Assembly: GCA_937870805.1 (NCBI GenBank)
Contig: CALMZT010000806.1
Location: 1-32,435 of the forward strand
DNA: 32,435 nucleotides
From: an uncultured Chloroflexota bacterium
GTDB lineage: Bacteria > Chloroflexota > Anaerolineae > Aggregatilineales > Phototrophicaceae
Direction: 5' to 3'
Shown here: positions 20,907 to 30,100 of the stretch, one piece after another
How the letters are laid out: each line of letters begins with the position of its first letter
How positions within the stretch are numbered: position 1 is the stretch's first letter
Position numbers and translations under genes: made by a program
The notes under the pieces: model-generated
Told to the model about the DNA's origin: nothing
The model's input: the letters and a program-made list of their open reading frames with translations, nothing else
Databases searched by the model: none

Positions 20907-23900
20907 ATGAGCACTGAAGGCGTAATTTCGATTGACCTCCGGCTGGAGAATGGGCAGTTCACTGCCACAGTCGCAAACACCGGACAAGTGTTGCGCAGAC
21001 TGCAATCGGACCTTACGCGTACAGCCGACGCAGCGAATAGTACGTCGCGCCACTTCAACTCATTCTCGGGGCACTTCAGAAGCTTCATGACGACAGTGGC
21101 GGCGACGCGTTTCGCCCTGCTGGATATTCACCAAGTATTTTTGGCATTGCCTGCCGCATTCGTAAAGTCTTCGGGCGAAATCGAGCGCATGACGATGCTG
21201 ATGACAGGGCTAAGCAAACAGTCCGACGAGCTGAAACGGAAGCAGGAGGGAATTGCTGACACTAAATTTGTATTTAGTCTGGCACAAAACGCACCGTTCG
21301 AAGTTGCGGCGCTGAGCGATTCATTCGTAAAGTTAAAGGTTGCGGGACTTGATCCGACGAACGGCTCACTCAAGACGCTTGTTGACTCCATCGCTAAGTT
21401 TGGAGGCACTTCGGAGCAGCTTAAGCGAGCATCCGTAGCAATTCAACAGATGACGGGCAAGGGCGTCATCTCGATGGAAGAGTTGAGACAGCAGCTTGGC
21501 GAAGCAGTCCCGTCAGCTATGCAGGCGATGGCTACAGGCACGGGTCTGTCGATGGCGGAACTGGTCGATAAGATATCAAAGGGCACAGTCGAGGCGAAGT
21601 CTGCACTTGAGCGCATGTTCGCCGTTTTAAAGGTAGAAAACGACGGCGCTGCACTCAAGATGATGGATTCCTGGGTTGGTCAGCTCGCGGTACTGAAGAC
21701 CAACTGGACGCTATTTAGCAATGAAGTCGGAACGAGCGGCGGATTTTTCAAGGAAATGAAAGTTCAGCTTGAGCAGCTGAATGCTGAATTCTCCAAACCC
21801 AACATGCGGATATTCGCTCACGACCTTTCAGCTGGTCTTGCGGCAACGGTTAGGGGCATCGCAGACCTCGCATCGTTCGTCAGAAAATATTCTGATGAAA
21901 TAGCGCTTGCCGGAAAGGTGATGCTGACCATTTGGGCAGGCGGCAAGATCGTCAGCGCAATCGGCGGTGTAAGCAACGCGATGCGCGGTTTCTTTGCCAT
22001 GTATATCGGCGGGAGGGCGGCGTCTGCGGCGGCAGATAGGGCAAGCTTGGGCGGCATCCGGGGCATTATCGCAGCCGAAAGAGAGAAGGCCGCTGCGCTA
22101 ACCGCGAATGCGGCGCAGGAGCTCAGTGTGAAGCGCGCGGCGGTTCTTGCAAACGGCATTGAGAACCAGAAGAAAATCGTCGCTGACCGCGCAGCGGCAG
22201 CTGCGGAAATAGCTGCCGGAAAGGCAAAAAATGCCGCATTGCTTGCCGACGCTGCAAGATACTGGGCGCAGCACGATGCCGCCGACAAGGTTGCAACCAC
22301 ACGTCGCCTCGCGAATGGCCGCTTTGCGACTGCTGCTGAAATAGCGAACGCGAAGGCGCTGAAAGTAACCTACGCAGAGAATGCAAACGCGGCAGAGATT
22401 GCCGCCGCGAAAATCAGAAGAACTTACGCAAGTCTGAGCGCATCGCACACGGCGATGATGGCGCAAATGCGTGCAAATACAATCCAAACAACTGCGGAGT
22501 TATCAAAGCTCGGCACCACCACGGTCGCAACGGCGTCTAAGATTGGTATTCTAAGGGGTGCGGTCAGCCTGCTTGGCGGCCCCATTGGCATTATCACAAC
22601 CCTGCTTACTGCTGGGGTGTTTGCATGGATGGAATGGGGGAATGCCGCGAAGAAGGCAGCGGACAAGGCAAATGATGCCTTGGCGAGAACCAAAGCGGGC
22701 TATAACGATCTTGCAGACGTTCAAACGCAGGTAGATCAAATTGCCGCCAATGATAGGTTGATTGCTCAGAAAAAAGCCGATTTGTCACGCGTGCGGACGG
22801 ACGAGGTAGGCGCGACTGTCGCTGAGAGAATTAAGAAGGAAATTGCCGCACTCGAAGCGAAGCAGAAAGACTTTCGCGCGAATCTCGGAAAGGCGCGGAT
22901 TCAGGGCATTGAAGGCTCGATACAGGATTCCGTTTCGGCGGTTGCGCGTGAGTCCGAGCGATTGATCGCTGAGAGAAAAGCGAAGGTCAATACCGAAATC
23001 GTAAAAGAGCGCGAGCTTCTTGATAAGAAGTTTGCCGCCAAAGAAATTGATGCGAAGAAGTACGCTAAGGCCACCAGTGAGCTAGCAAGAAGGCAGGGCG
23101 AGAGTGACGCTAAGGCCGAGGCGGCAGTGTATGCGCAGAAGTGGAATAATGCCCGCGTTGCCATGCAGAAAATGGAGCAGGCAAACGCCCCCAACTTCAA
23201 GAAATCAGCCCTCTATCTTGGCTACGAGCGACAACTGGCGGAAATGGAAACCAAGCGCAAGGCTGCGCTGGAGGGGCTTTCGTCTGCGAGCAAGATCGGC
23301 ACAGAGCCCGATTATAACGTCAAGCAAGGAAAGGGTGGAGGTAAGACGGGCTCTACTGGCAAGGTAAAGGAGCTCAGTGAATACGAGAGGCTGATGAATG
23401 CCCTTCAACAGCGTATCGCCGGTGTAAATGCGGAACTCGACAAAGAAGGCTCTGGGACGCTTGCCAAGCTGCTTGAGGGCTATGAGCAGAAACGAGCCAA
23501 CGGGCTTATATCGGACAAGCAGCTTGCCAATTTAAAAGAGGCATCGATGTCTCTGCGCTCGGGCATGGAAAACCTGGACGCTGAAAAGGCGCTCGATGGT
23601 GCAAGACAGTACCTGGCGGGACTGAAAGAAGAAGCAGAGGGCGGCTCTTCTGCGCTGGGCAAAATGAAGACCAAGCTTGAAGAACTGCTTAAGGTAACGC
23701 AGGGCGACAAGGCCAAGGGCATGATTCGTGAAGCCCTCAATGCAGCCGATGAGGCAAAGGCAATTGAGGGGGCAAAGGCGCTTACAAAGAGCAAAGAATT
23801 AGCCGACGACTACCGCGCCGCAGCGAGAGAGATTGAGATCGGCATGGTCGATGATCGACGCATTGCGTTACGGATGCGTTATGACCTTGAGGTTGCGGCT

Positions 23901-24707
23901 GCTCAGCGCGAGATTGAGCTGCGTAGAAAGCTGAACCCGTCGAATGTGGCTGGATATGAAGCCGAGGTTGAAGGGTTCGCGGTCAAGCAGCAGGCGATGC
24001 TTGCGAAGCTTGCCCGCGACTCTGAGTCGCCTATGCAAACAATGTTGCGTCAGTGGCAGGACGTTAGCGGCGCGATGGAGCAATCTACTGCGCAGTGGCT
24101 GGATCAGGGCACCGATGCCTTTATTGAATTCGCAGCAACGGGCAAATTTCAGTTTAGGGATTTGACCATCTCGATTCTGAAAGACATTGCCAAAATTCAG
24201 ATGCGTAAGGCGATTGCCGGAATGATGAACATGGCAATCGGGGCGTTGGGCGGCGGTGGAGATTTCGGGGCAGGTGCCGCGACCAGCACCGCAATGGGCT
24301 CGCTTGGAACAAGCGCATTTTCACAGCAATCGATGCAGCTTGCTGGGCAGGTGTTCGCAAACGGCGGCATTATGACCGAATACGGTCCTGCGACCCTGCG
24401 GAAATATGCAATGGGCGGCATTGCCAATAGTCCGCAGATCGCGCTCTATGGAGAGGGCTCGATGGCGGAAGCATTTGTTCCGTTACCTGACGGTCGCAGT
24501 ATTCCCGTCAGCTTTGAAAATGGCGGCAGCGGGGGCACTAATAACGTCATCATCAACATCACGGTAAATAAGGATGGCACAGAGGCGACCGGCGCGAATA
24601 CCAGCGGTGATGATGCCCGCGCATGGAGGCAAATGGCTGACAGGGTGAAGGGCGTGGTTAGACAAGAGCTTGCTGAGCAAACTCGACCTGGCGGTATGAT
24701 ATACTAA
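20907..24707 (+). CDS. Tail tape measure protein
   Basis: 1266 aa, the longest head/tail gene other than J, ATG 20907 after AAAGG. The amino-terminal 250 residues hold the tape-measure amino domain (SSGEIERMTMLMTGLSKQSD; FAPFEVAALSDSF-type; GVISMEELRQQLGEAVPSAM). Long Ala/Lys/Glu-rich helices fill residues about 380-530 and 575-1060. A hydrophobic stretch at about 546-572 (LLGGPIGIITTLLTAGVFAW) and another near 1098-1125 may enter the host membrane. The carboxyl part matches the lambda gpH carboxyl domain (DQGTDAFIEFAATGKFQFRD, then SILKDIAKIQMRKAIAGMMN). At about 0.15 nm per residue it predicts a tail of roughly 190 nm, an inference. It sets tail length and assists DNA entry. Confidence 0.93.
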   Translation: MSTEGVISIDLRLENGQFTATVANTGQVLRRLQSDLTRTADAANSTSRHFNSFSGHFRSFMTTVAATRFALLDIHQVFLALPAAFVKSSGEIERMTMLMTGLSKQSDELKRKQEGIADTKFVFSLAQNAPFEVAALSDSFVKLKVAGLDPTNGSLKTLVDSIAKFGGTSEQLKRASVAIQQMTGKGVISMEELRQQLGEAVPSAMQAMATGTGLSMAELVDKISKGTVEAKSALERMFAVLKVENDGAALKMMDSWVGQLAVLKTNWTLFSNEVGTSGGFFKEMKVQLEQLNAEFSKPNMRIFAHDLSAGLAATVRGIADLASFVRKYSDEIALAGKVMLTIWAGGKIVSAIGGVSNAMRGFFAMYIGGRAASAAADRASLGGIRGIIAAEREKAAALTANAAQELSVKRAAVLANGIENQKKIVADRAAAAAEIAAGKAKNAALLADAARYWAQHDAADKVATTRRLANGRFATAAEIANAKALKVTYAENANAAEIAAAKIRRTYASLSASHTAMMAQMRANTIQTTAELSKLGTTTVATASKIGILRGAVSLLGGPIGIITTLLTAGVFAWMEWGNAAKKAADKANDALARTKAGYNDLADVQTQVDQIAANDRLIAQKKADLSRVRTDEVGATVAERIKKEIAALEAKQKDFRANLGKARIQGIEGSIQDSVSAVARESERLIAERKAKVNTEIVKERELLDKKFAAKEIDAKKYAKATSELARRQGESDAKAEAAVYAQKWNNARVAMQKMEQANAPNFKKSALYLGYERQLAEMETKRKAALEGLSSASKIGTEPDYNVKQGKGGGKTGSTGKVKELSEYERLMNALQQRIAGVNAELDKEGSGTLAKLLEGYEQKRANGLISDKQLANLKEASMSLRSGMENLDAEKALDGARQYLAGLKEEAEGGSSALGKMKTKLEELLKVTQGDKAKGMIREALNAADEAKAIEGAKALTKSKELADDYRAAAREIEIGMVDDRRIALRMRYDLEVAAAQREIELRRKLNPSNVAGYEAEVEGFAVKQQAMLAKLARDSESPMQTMLRQWQDVSGAMEQSTAQWLDQGTDAFIEFAATGKFQFRDLTISILKDIAKIQMRKAIAGMMNMAIGALGGGGDFGAGAATSTAMGSLGTSAFSQQSMQLAGQVFANGGIMTEYGPATLRKYAMGGIANSPQIALYGEGSMAEAFVPLPDGRSIPVSFENGGSGGTNNVIINITVNKDGTEATGANTSGDDARAWRQMADRVKGVVRQELAEQTRPGGMIY

Positions 24708-24713
24708 ATAAAA

Positions 24714-24735
24714 TAAGTCACAGGTGACGTACTTA
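24714..24735 (+). promoter_or_regulatory. Repeated element before minor tail gene M
   Basis: TAAGTCACAGGTGA (24714-24727), two bases, TACTTA (24730-24735). The AGGTGA inside the right half is also the only ribosome site for the ATG at 24738, so a bound protein and the ribosome site coincide. Confidence 0.6.
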
Positions 24736-24737
24736 TC

Positions 24738-25133
24738 ATGATTATTACTTCCGACAGTTCGGCCCTCGCCAGCTCGACGTTTACGTCGGATGGGTACGGT
24801 ACGGAAACGTTTGTGTGGTTCCCCGATGTCGGAAGCTCGTTGAGCATTAAGCCTGCGGTTGAAACGACCAAGTTCGGTGACGGCTATGAGTTGCGGACAT
24901 CTTCATCGATCAACACGATGCCGGATAAGTGGTCGCTTACCTTTACTCGGGCAAGCGCGGAAGCAAAATTGATTCTGGATTTTTTGAAGACGCATGGCGG
25001 GAAAACTGCTTTCTTTTGGGTGACGCCTCACGAAGAGGCAAAGAAATTCGTGTGTCGGGAGTGGTCGGCAACCAGAATGAATGGTGGATCGATGGCGATT
25101 ACCTGCTCATTCGAAGAGATGTTTGAAGCATGA
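24738..25133 (+). CDS. Minor tail protein M-like
   Basis: 131 aa. Recognised by order and by FxW.PdvGssls.kP.v...kFGDGYE.R (residues about 28-55) and by GGKTAFFWVTPHEEAKKFVC followed by REWS, the hallmark of lambda gpM-type proteins that link the tail tip. ATG 24738 lies within the control element's reach; AGGTGA ten bases upstream is the ribosome site. It ends in an ATGA overlap with the L-like gene. It is part of the tail tip assembly under J. Confidence 0.85.
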   Translation: MIITSDSSALASSTFTSDGYGTETFVWFPDVGSSLSIKPAVETTKFGDGYELRTSSSINTMPDKWSLTFTRASAEAKLILDFLKTHGGKTAFFWVTPHEEAKKFVCREWSATRMNGGSMAITCSFEEMFEA

Positions 25134-25825
25134 GCATAGCCGAAGAGATTCAATCGTTATCGCCGTCGGCGATTATCGAGCTGTTCGTGCTTGATCTAAC
25201 CGGATTGCCCGGTGGCGGCGGGTTAATGCATTTTCATGCAGGGACCAATGCGCTGAACCTTCCGATATATTGGCAGGGCGTTGAGTACACGCCTTTGCCA
25301 ATTGAGGCAGAGGGTTTCGATATGTCCACTCAAGGTACGCTACCAAGACCTAAGATCAGAGTGGCAAACGTTGATGGATTGTTATCAGCAGCTGTCGCCG
25401 AAAGCGATGACCTTATCGGTGCCACCGTTACGCGCAAGAGGACATTCGCGAAGTATCTGGACGCGATCAACTTCCCAGGCGGTGTAAACCCTGACGCCAA
25501 TCCAGCCCAGCAATTTCAGGATGACGAATGGTATGTCGATCAGAAGATAGGAGAGACGCGCTATGTTATCGAGTGGGAGCTTGCGTCCGCAACTGACTTA
25601 CAGGGTGTGACGCTGCCATCCAGGCAAGTAATTCAGAATACCTGCTGGTGGGCGTATCGCAGCCCCGAATGTGGCTATACAGGTACGCCATTTGACGCAA
25701 ATGACGCACCTTGCGCCACAGCGCAGGATTCTTGCGCCAAGCGATTTAACTCATGTCGAGTGAGGCACCCTGCCGGGGTGCCGGTGCCCTTCGGCGGATA
25801 TCCGGGATCGACAAGAAGTGGTTAA
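25130..25825 (+). CDS. Minor tail protein L-like, iron-sulfur cluster candidate
   Basis: 231 aa. The amino-terminal domain is beta-rich, with LPIYWQGVEYTPLPIEAEGF and TQGTLPRPKIRVAN, hallmarks of gpL. The carboxyl domain has Cys172, Cys181, Cys202 and Cys209 (plus Cys195), closely matching the four cysteines that hold a [4Fe-4S] cluster in lambda gpL. Iron-sulfur binding is inferred from that spacing. It overlaps the M gene (ATGA) and the K gene by a few bases. It forms part of the tail tip hub. Confidence 0.88.
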   Translation: MSIAEEIQSLSPSAIIELFVLDLTGLPGGGGLMHFHAGTNALNLPIYWQGVEYTPLPIEAEGFDMSTQGTLPRPKIRVANVDGLLSAAVAESDDLIGATVTRKRTFAKYLDAINFPGGVNPDANPAQQFQDDEWYVDQKIGETRYVIEWELASATDLQGVTLPSRQVIQNTCWWAYRSPECGYTGTPFDANDAPCATAQDSCAKRFNSCRVRHPAGVPVPFGGYPGSTRSG

Positions 25826-26564
25826 TCGCGAAGAGCTGATCGCCGCGATGAAGACTGCGGGCGCCTCCAGATACCCCAACGAAGCTTGCGGGCTGATTGT
25901 TGCAGCTGGCAAAAAGTCGGTTGTCATCGAGTGCGAAAACATTTCTCCGACCCCTCGCGACAGGTTCATGATCGGCACTGCCGACTATTCGAAGGCGTCA
26001 GATATGGGTGAAATCATCGGCGTATGGCATACCCATACCGATGAGCCCCCAACGCCGTCCGATGGCGACAAGGTGGACTGCGAGAAGTCTGAAGTGCCTT
26101 GGTTCATTCTTGGGGTTTCGAAAGACGAATCGGGCGAATTTCAATACAGCGAACCCGTGATGTTCGAACCGTCGGGCTTCGAAATGCCCTATCTGGGCCG
26201 TCCGTATGTCATGGGAGTGCTCGACTGCTACACACTGCTACTGGACTTCTACAAGCGCGAATACGGGATTCACATAAACGACTACCCGCGCATCGAAGCT
26301 GACGGACGACTGGGATCGAGCCTTTTCGTTGATCGCTACGAACAGGAGGGCTTTGTCAGACTGATTGATAAAGATGTGCAGATCGGCGACGTGTTTCTGA
26401 TTCAGGTTCCAACCGAGAACACTCCGGCACACATTGCCATTTACATAGGCGACGACCAGATTATGCACCACTGTCACGGAAGACTTTCAAAGCGCGACAT
26501 TTATGGTGGCGGATACTGGCAAAAACATACTACATATCATTTGAGGCATAAGACAAAATGCTAA
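25818..26564 (+). CDS. Tail tip K-like protein: JAMM plus NlpC/P60 peptidase
   Basis: 248 aa with two domains. The JAB/MPN domain (about 1-110) has Glu22 and HTHTDEPPTPSDGD (His71, His73, Ser81, Asp84), a complete JAMM zinc site. The NlpC/P60 domain (about 125-245) has DCYTLLLDFY with Cys137 and PAHIAIYIG with His205, a cysteine peptidase suited to cutting peptidoglycan during infection. This pairing is the lambda gpK architecture. The start is GTG 25818, overlapping the L-like stop; the ribosome site is weak, so coupling is likely. It ends overlapping the I-like gene. Confidence 0.92.
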   Translation: MVNREELIAAMKTAGASRYPNEACGLIVAAGKKSVVIECENISPTPRDRFMIGTADYSKASDMGEIIGVWHTHTDEPPTPSDGDKVDCEKSEVPWFILGVSKDESGEFQYSEPVMFEPSGFEMPYLGRPYVMGVLDCYTLLLDFYKREYGIHINDYPRIEADGRLGSSLFVDRYEQEGFVRLIDKDVQIGDVFLIQVPTENTPAHIAIYIGDDQIMHHCHGRLSKRDIYGGGYWQKHTTYHLRHKTKC

Positions 26565-27133
26565 CTAAAGTCATTTTGGAAGGCCCGATGGGCAAGGCGT
26601 GCGGGCGCACCTGGGCGTTTGATATCTCTTCTCCATCCGAAGCATTGCGTATGGTTGACGCTAATAGACCAGGCGTCTTCAACTGGATAAGAAATAACCT
26701 TAAAAAATACGAAGCCTACCGAGTAGTGTGCAGGTACGAAGATGGCAAAACCGAAGAGTTGGACCAAGGCTCTTACACGTTAATGAATAAGCCGGTTGAG
26801 ATTCGCTTTGTGCCGATTGTTCAGGGCTCAGGCAATGCGGGGCGAATTATTCTGGGGGCAGTTCTGGTAATTGCTGGCGTGTGGTTCCAACAGCCATGGT
26901 TGATTCAAATGGGGGCAGGGTTGATAGTTGGTGGCGTGATTGGGCTTTTAACCCCTCAGCCAAAATTGAATAGTAGCGATGAGAAAGAGTCCAAAAATAA
27001 AACCTCGCACTTTTTTGATGGCCCTGTAAACACCACCGAGCAGGGTGTGCCGGTGCAGCTTATTTACGGCGAAACAGTTCTGGTGGGCTCGCACGCAATC
27101 TCGGCAGAAGTCAGCATCGATCAGCTAATGTAG
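26558..27133 (+). CDS. Tail assembly protein I-like
   Basis: 191 aa. The first 85 residues have the ubiquitin-like beta-grasp pattern of lambda gpI (VILEGPMGKACGRTWAFDIS, PSEALRMVDANRPGVFNWIR). Two hydrophobic segments follow (AGRIILGAVLVIAGVWF and MGAGLIVGGVIGLLTPQPK), then a tail (EQGVPVQLIYGETVLVGSHA, ending SAEVSI), as in gpI. It is needed for tail tip assembly with K and J. ATG 26558 overlaps the K-like gene's end. Confidence 0.88.
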   Translation: MLTKVILEGPMGKACGRTWAFDISSPSEALRMVDANRPGVFNWIRNNLKKYEAYRVVCRYEDGKTEELDQGSYTLMNKPVEIRFVPIVQGSGNAGRIILGAVLVIAGVWFQQPWLIQMGAGLIVGGVIGLLTPQPKLNSSDEKESKNKTSHFFDGPVNTTEQGVPVQLIYGETVLVGSHAISAEVSIDQLM

Positions 27134-27141
27134 GTGTATAA

Positions 27142-27163
27142 TAAGTCATGAGTGACGTAACAG
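27142..27163 (+). promoter_or_regulatory. Repeated element overlapping the J start codon
   Basis: TAAGTCATGAGTGA at 27142-27155 contains the ATG of the J gene (27148-27150). The sequence just upstream, TGTATAAT (27136-27143), is a good extended -10-like box. Here the element cannot be a promoter for the gene starting at this ATG unless a later start is used. Confidence 0.6.
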
Positions 27164-30100
27164 TTAAGCCAGACAGTGCGATTGCGGGCGCAGGTGGGGG
27201 AGGCTGCTTTCGTGCGGGCGCACAGATTCAACTACAAGGCGGCAAAACTGTTGCCATTGAGTCGCTGAAAGAAGGCGATGAGGTACTTGCGTTTGATGAG
27301 CAGGGCGAAATTCATCTGGCGAAAGTCACCAAGGTTCACTACCATGCCGACCCGCAACCGATTCTGAAGGTCAAGTTCTGGCGCGGCGAAACCTATATCA
27401 CGCCTAACCACTGGGTACTAAACCAGTACGGCTCGTTTGTCGAAATGGGAAGTCTGACCGACCACGACGCGCTGGTGGACGGCATGGGGCACCTTCGACC
27501 AATTATCGGCGCTGAATTAATCGGACATGAGCCCGTATGGAATCTCACTGTTGAGCCGCACCATACGTTTATCTGTGATGGCGTGCGAGTACATAACGGT
27601 GGGCATCGTGAGCGTCACCCGGTAATCGCGGGCGCAGGTGGCGGAGGCAAACCCAAAGGTGGCGGGGGCAGGGCAGCGGTTGAAGCCGATGACAGCCTTC
27701 AGTCTCGCGCAATGGTTTCGCTGCTGGACTTACTGGGCGAGGGCGAAATCGGAGGATTGGTAGCGGACGCTCAGACGATCTTTCTGGGCGACGTGCCCCT
27801 ACAAAACGCTGACGGAACCTATAACTTTAATGGCGTATCGTGGGACTACAGAAACGGCACTCAAGATCAGTTGCCCATTAATGGTTTCGCCGATGTTGAG
27901 ACGCCCTACGTTGTAGGCACGCGGGTCAAGACAGATTTATCCAAAACTGTTTCGATCACAAACCCGAACGTCGATAGCGTTCGGGTGATAGTCACGCTGC
28001 CCGCGCTGAGCAGTCAAAATCCTGAGAACGGAGATATCAACGGCTCCTCTGTTCAATACAAATTTCAGGTATCCAAAGACGGAGGCCCGTTTACAGACGT
28101 AAATGCTGGGTATACAGCGACCCCGGTTGCCGCGACCGTTACGCCGGAAGGAACCTCTACCTCTAGCACCGCTGTTTCCGTAACAACGACGGACGTAGGT
28201 AATGTGGGTATGGAGATGACGGTCAAGCTCGCATCAACTACAGCGCCTGTCAGAACGCCAGTTTCGATAGTTCTACAGCCGCAAACGTATGTGGGCGCAG
28301 CGTGGGTAGATTATGGCCGTCAAATCGCGATCAATAGGAGCGCCACTTCTGGAAGCGGAAGTGCGGTAGGTTTTATTAAAATAGTTACAGATGCGGTAAT
28401 TAGCCAGCTTGGGGCAGGCACATACTATTCGATAGAAGGACACAGTAAAGTCAGGTTTCGCGTCATTAGCGCAACCCATCCATCTACGCTGACGATTGAA
28501 AATGTCAAAAAGCTCGATGGTGCCCCAATCGTCACCGTAACGGGCAAGGCGCGGTCAAGGTATCAGCGGCACCATCTCATCAAAATGCCAAAGCCGGGGT
28601 CCACCTGGCAGCTGCGCATGATACGAATCAGTCCAGATTCGACCAGTGCGGCGACTGCAAATGAAACCTACTTCGATAGCTACGTAGAGATTGTCGATGC
28701 GATGCTCTCATACCCTAACTCGGCGCTGGTTGGGTTAAGAATCGACTCTGCGCAGTTCAATCAAATTCCGAGTCGGTCTTATCTGGTGAAGGGGCTCTAT
28801 ATCAGAACGCCCTCGAACTACGATCCGATCACCAGAACCTACACCGGCACTTGGGATGGCACGTTTGTTTATCGAGTGTCCAGTAACCCCGCGTGGATTT
28901 TGTATGACCTGCTGCTGCACAAGCGGTATGGCTTGGGCCGGTTCATTCGCGAGGATCAGGTAGATAAAGGAAAGCTATACCAGATAGGTCGCTATTGTGA
29001 CGAGCAGGTGCCTGATGGCTTTGGCGGAATGGAGCCCAGATTCGCTATCAATACCGCGATTCAAACGCTCAGTGAGGCATACAGACTAATCTCCGAGATA
29101 TCTTCGGCGTTTCGCGGAATGATGTACTGGGGCGGCAGCATGGCCGCATTCACCCAGGACAGCCCCGCCGATTCCAGTATGGAATTTAGTCAAGCGAACG
29201 TTGTAGATGGCTTGTTTCACTACACAGGCTCTTCGAGAAAAGACAGGCACTCTGTTGTGCTGGTGGGATGGAATGACCCAGAAGAAAGATTCAAGCGCAA
29301 GCTTGAATATGTCGAAGACCCTGAGCTGATAAAGCGCTACGGGATTCGAAAGCTCGAAACCGTTGCATTCGGCTGCACCAGTCGTGGGCAAGCTGCGCGG
29401 GTTGGCCGATGGATTTTGTATACCGAACGCGACGAGTCTAACCTGATTAGCTTCAAGGTCGGTATTGACTCCGCACTTGTGCTCCCCGGCGAAATCATCA
29501 AAATTCACGATCAGTTCAAATCCGGCAAGCGCATGGCAGGACGGCTAGTTTCAGTTACCCTGACATCCGCGACGCTTGATGCGCCTTTGAAGATCGCAGC
29601 TGCTGGCGCAACGATATCGATTCGCGCAGCCGATGGAACCTTCTACGAAAGGTCGCTAATACAGTCGGCTGGCGAGTATACGGCGGTAAGCTGGACATCG
29701 CCGTTGCCCGCACTACCCGTACCAAATGCGATATGGATGGTGACGGAACCCAGTCTCAACCCGGTTCTCGCGCGTGTGGTCAAGGTTGCTCAGGATGGTA
29801 TGTCAAAGAGCACCTTTGCCATTTCCGCCATTGAGCACAACCCGGCTAAGTATGCGGCAATCGAGAACGGGCTTGTGTTGGAGCGCCCAAAGACGAGCAT
29901 TGTAAGTGCGCGTCCCGGTGTAGTTACGGACCTGATCGCATTAACGGAGATGGTAGAGCTGAACCCAGGCATCTTTGGTGCCCAAATCGCCGTGAGCTGG
30001 GCTGCGCCGTCGCTTGCGACCAATTACAAAATATTCTGGCGGCTTGGCAGCGAGAACTGGAAAGAGGCGACTTCCGATATACCGTCATACGACATCAAGA

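Noticed and set aside
27205-27597. Canonical splicing intein in J
   Set aside because: The residue after the final Asn is Gly, not Cys, Ser or Thr, and there is no endonuclease. A BIL-like Hint domain is the more cautious call.
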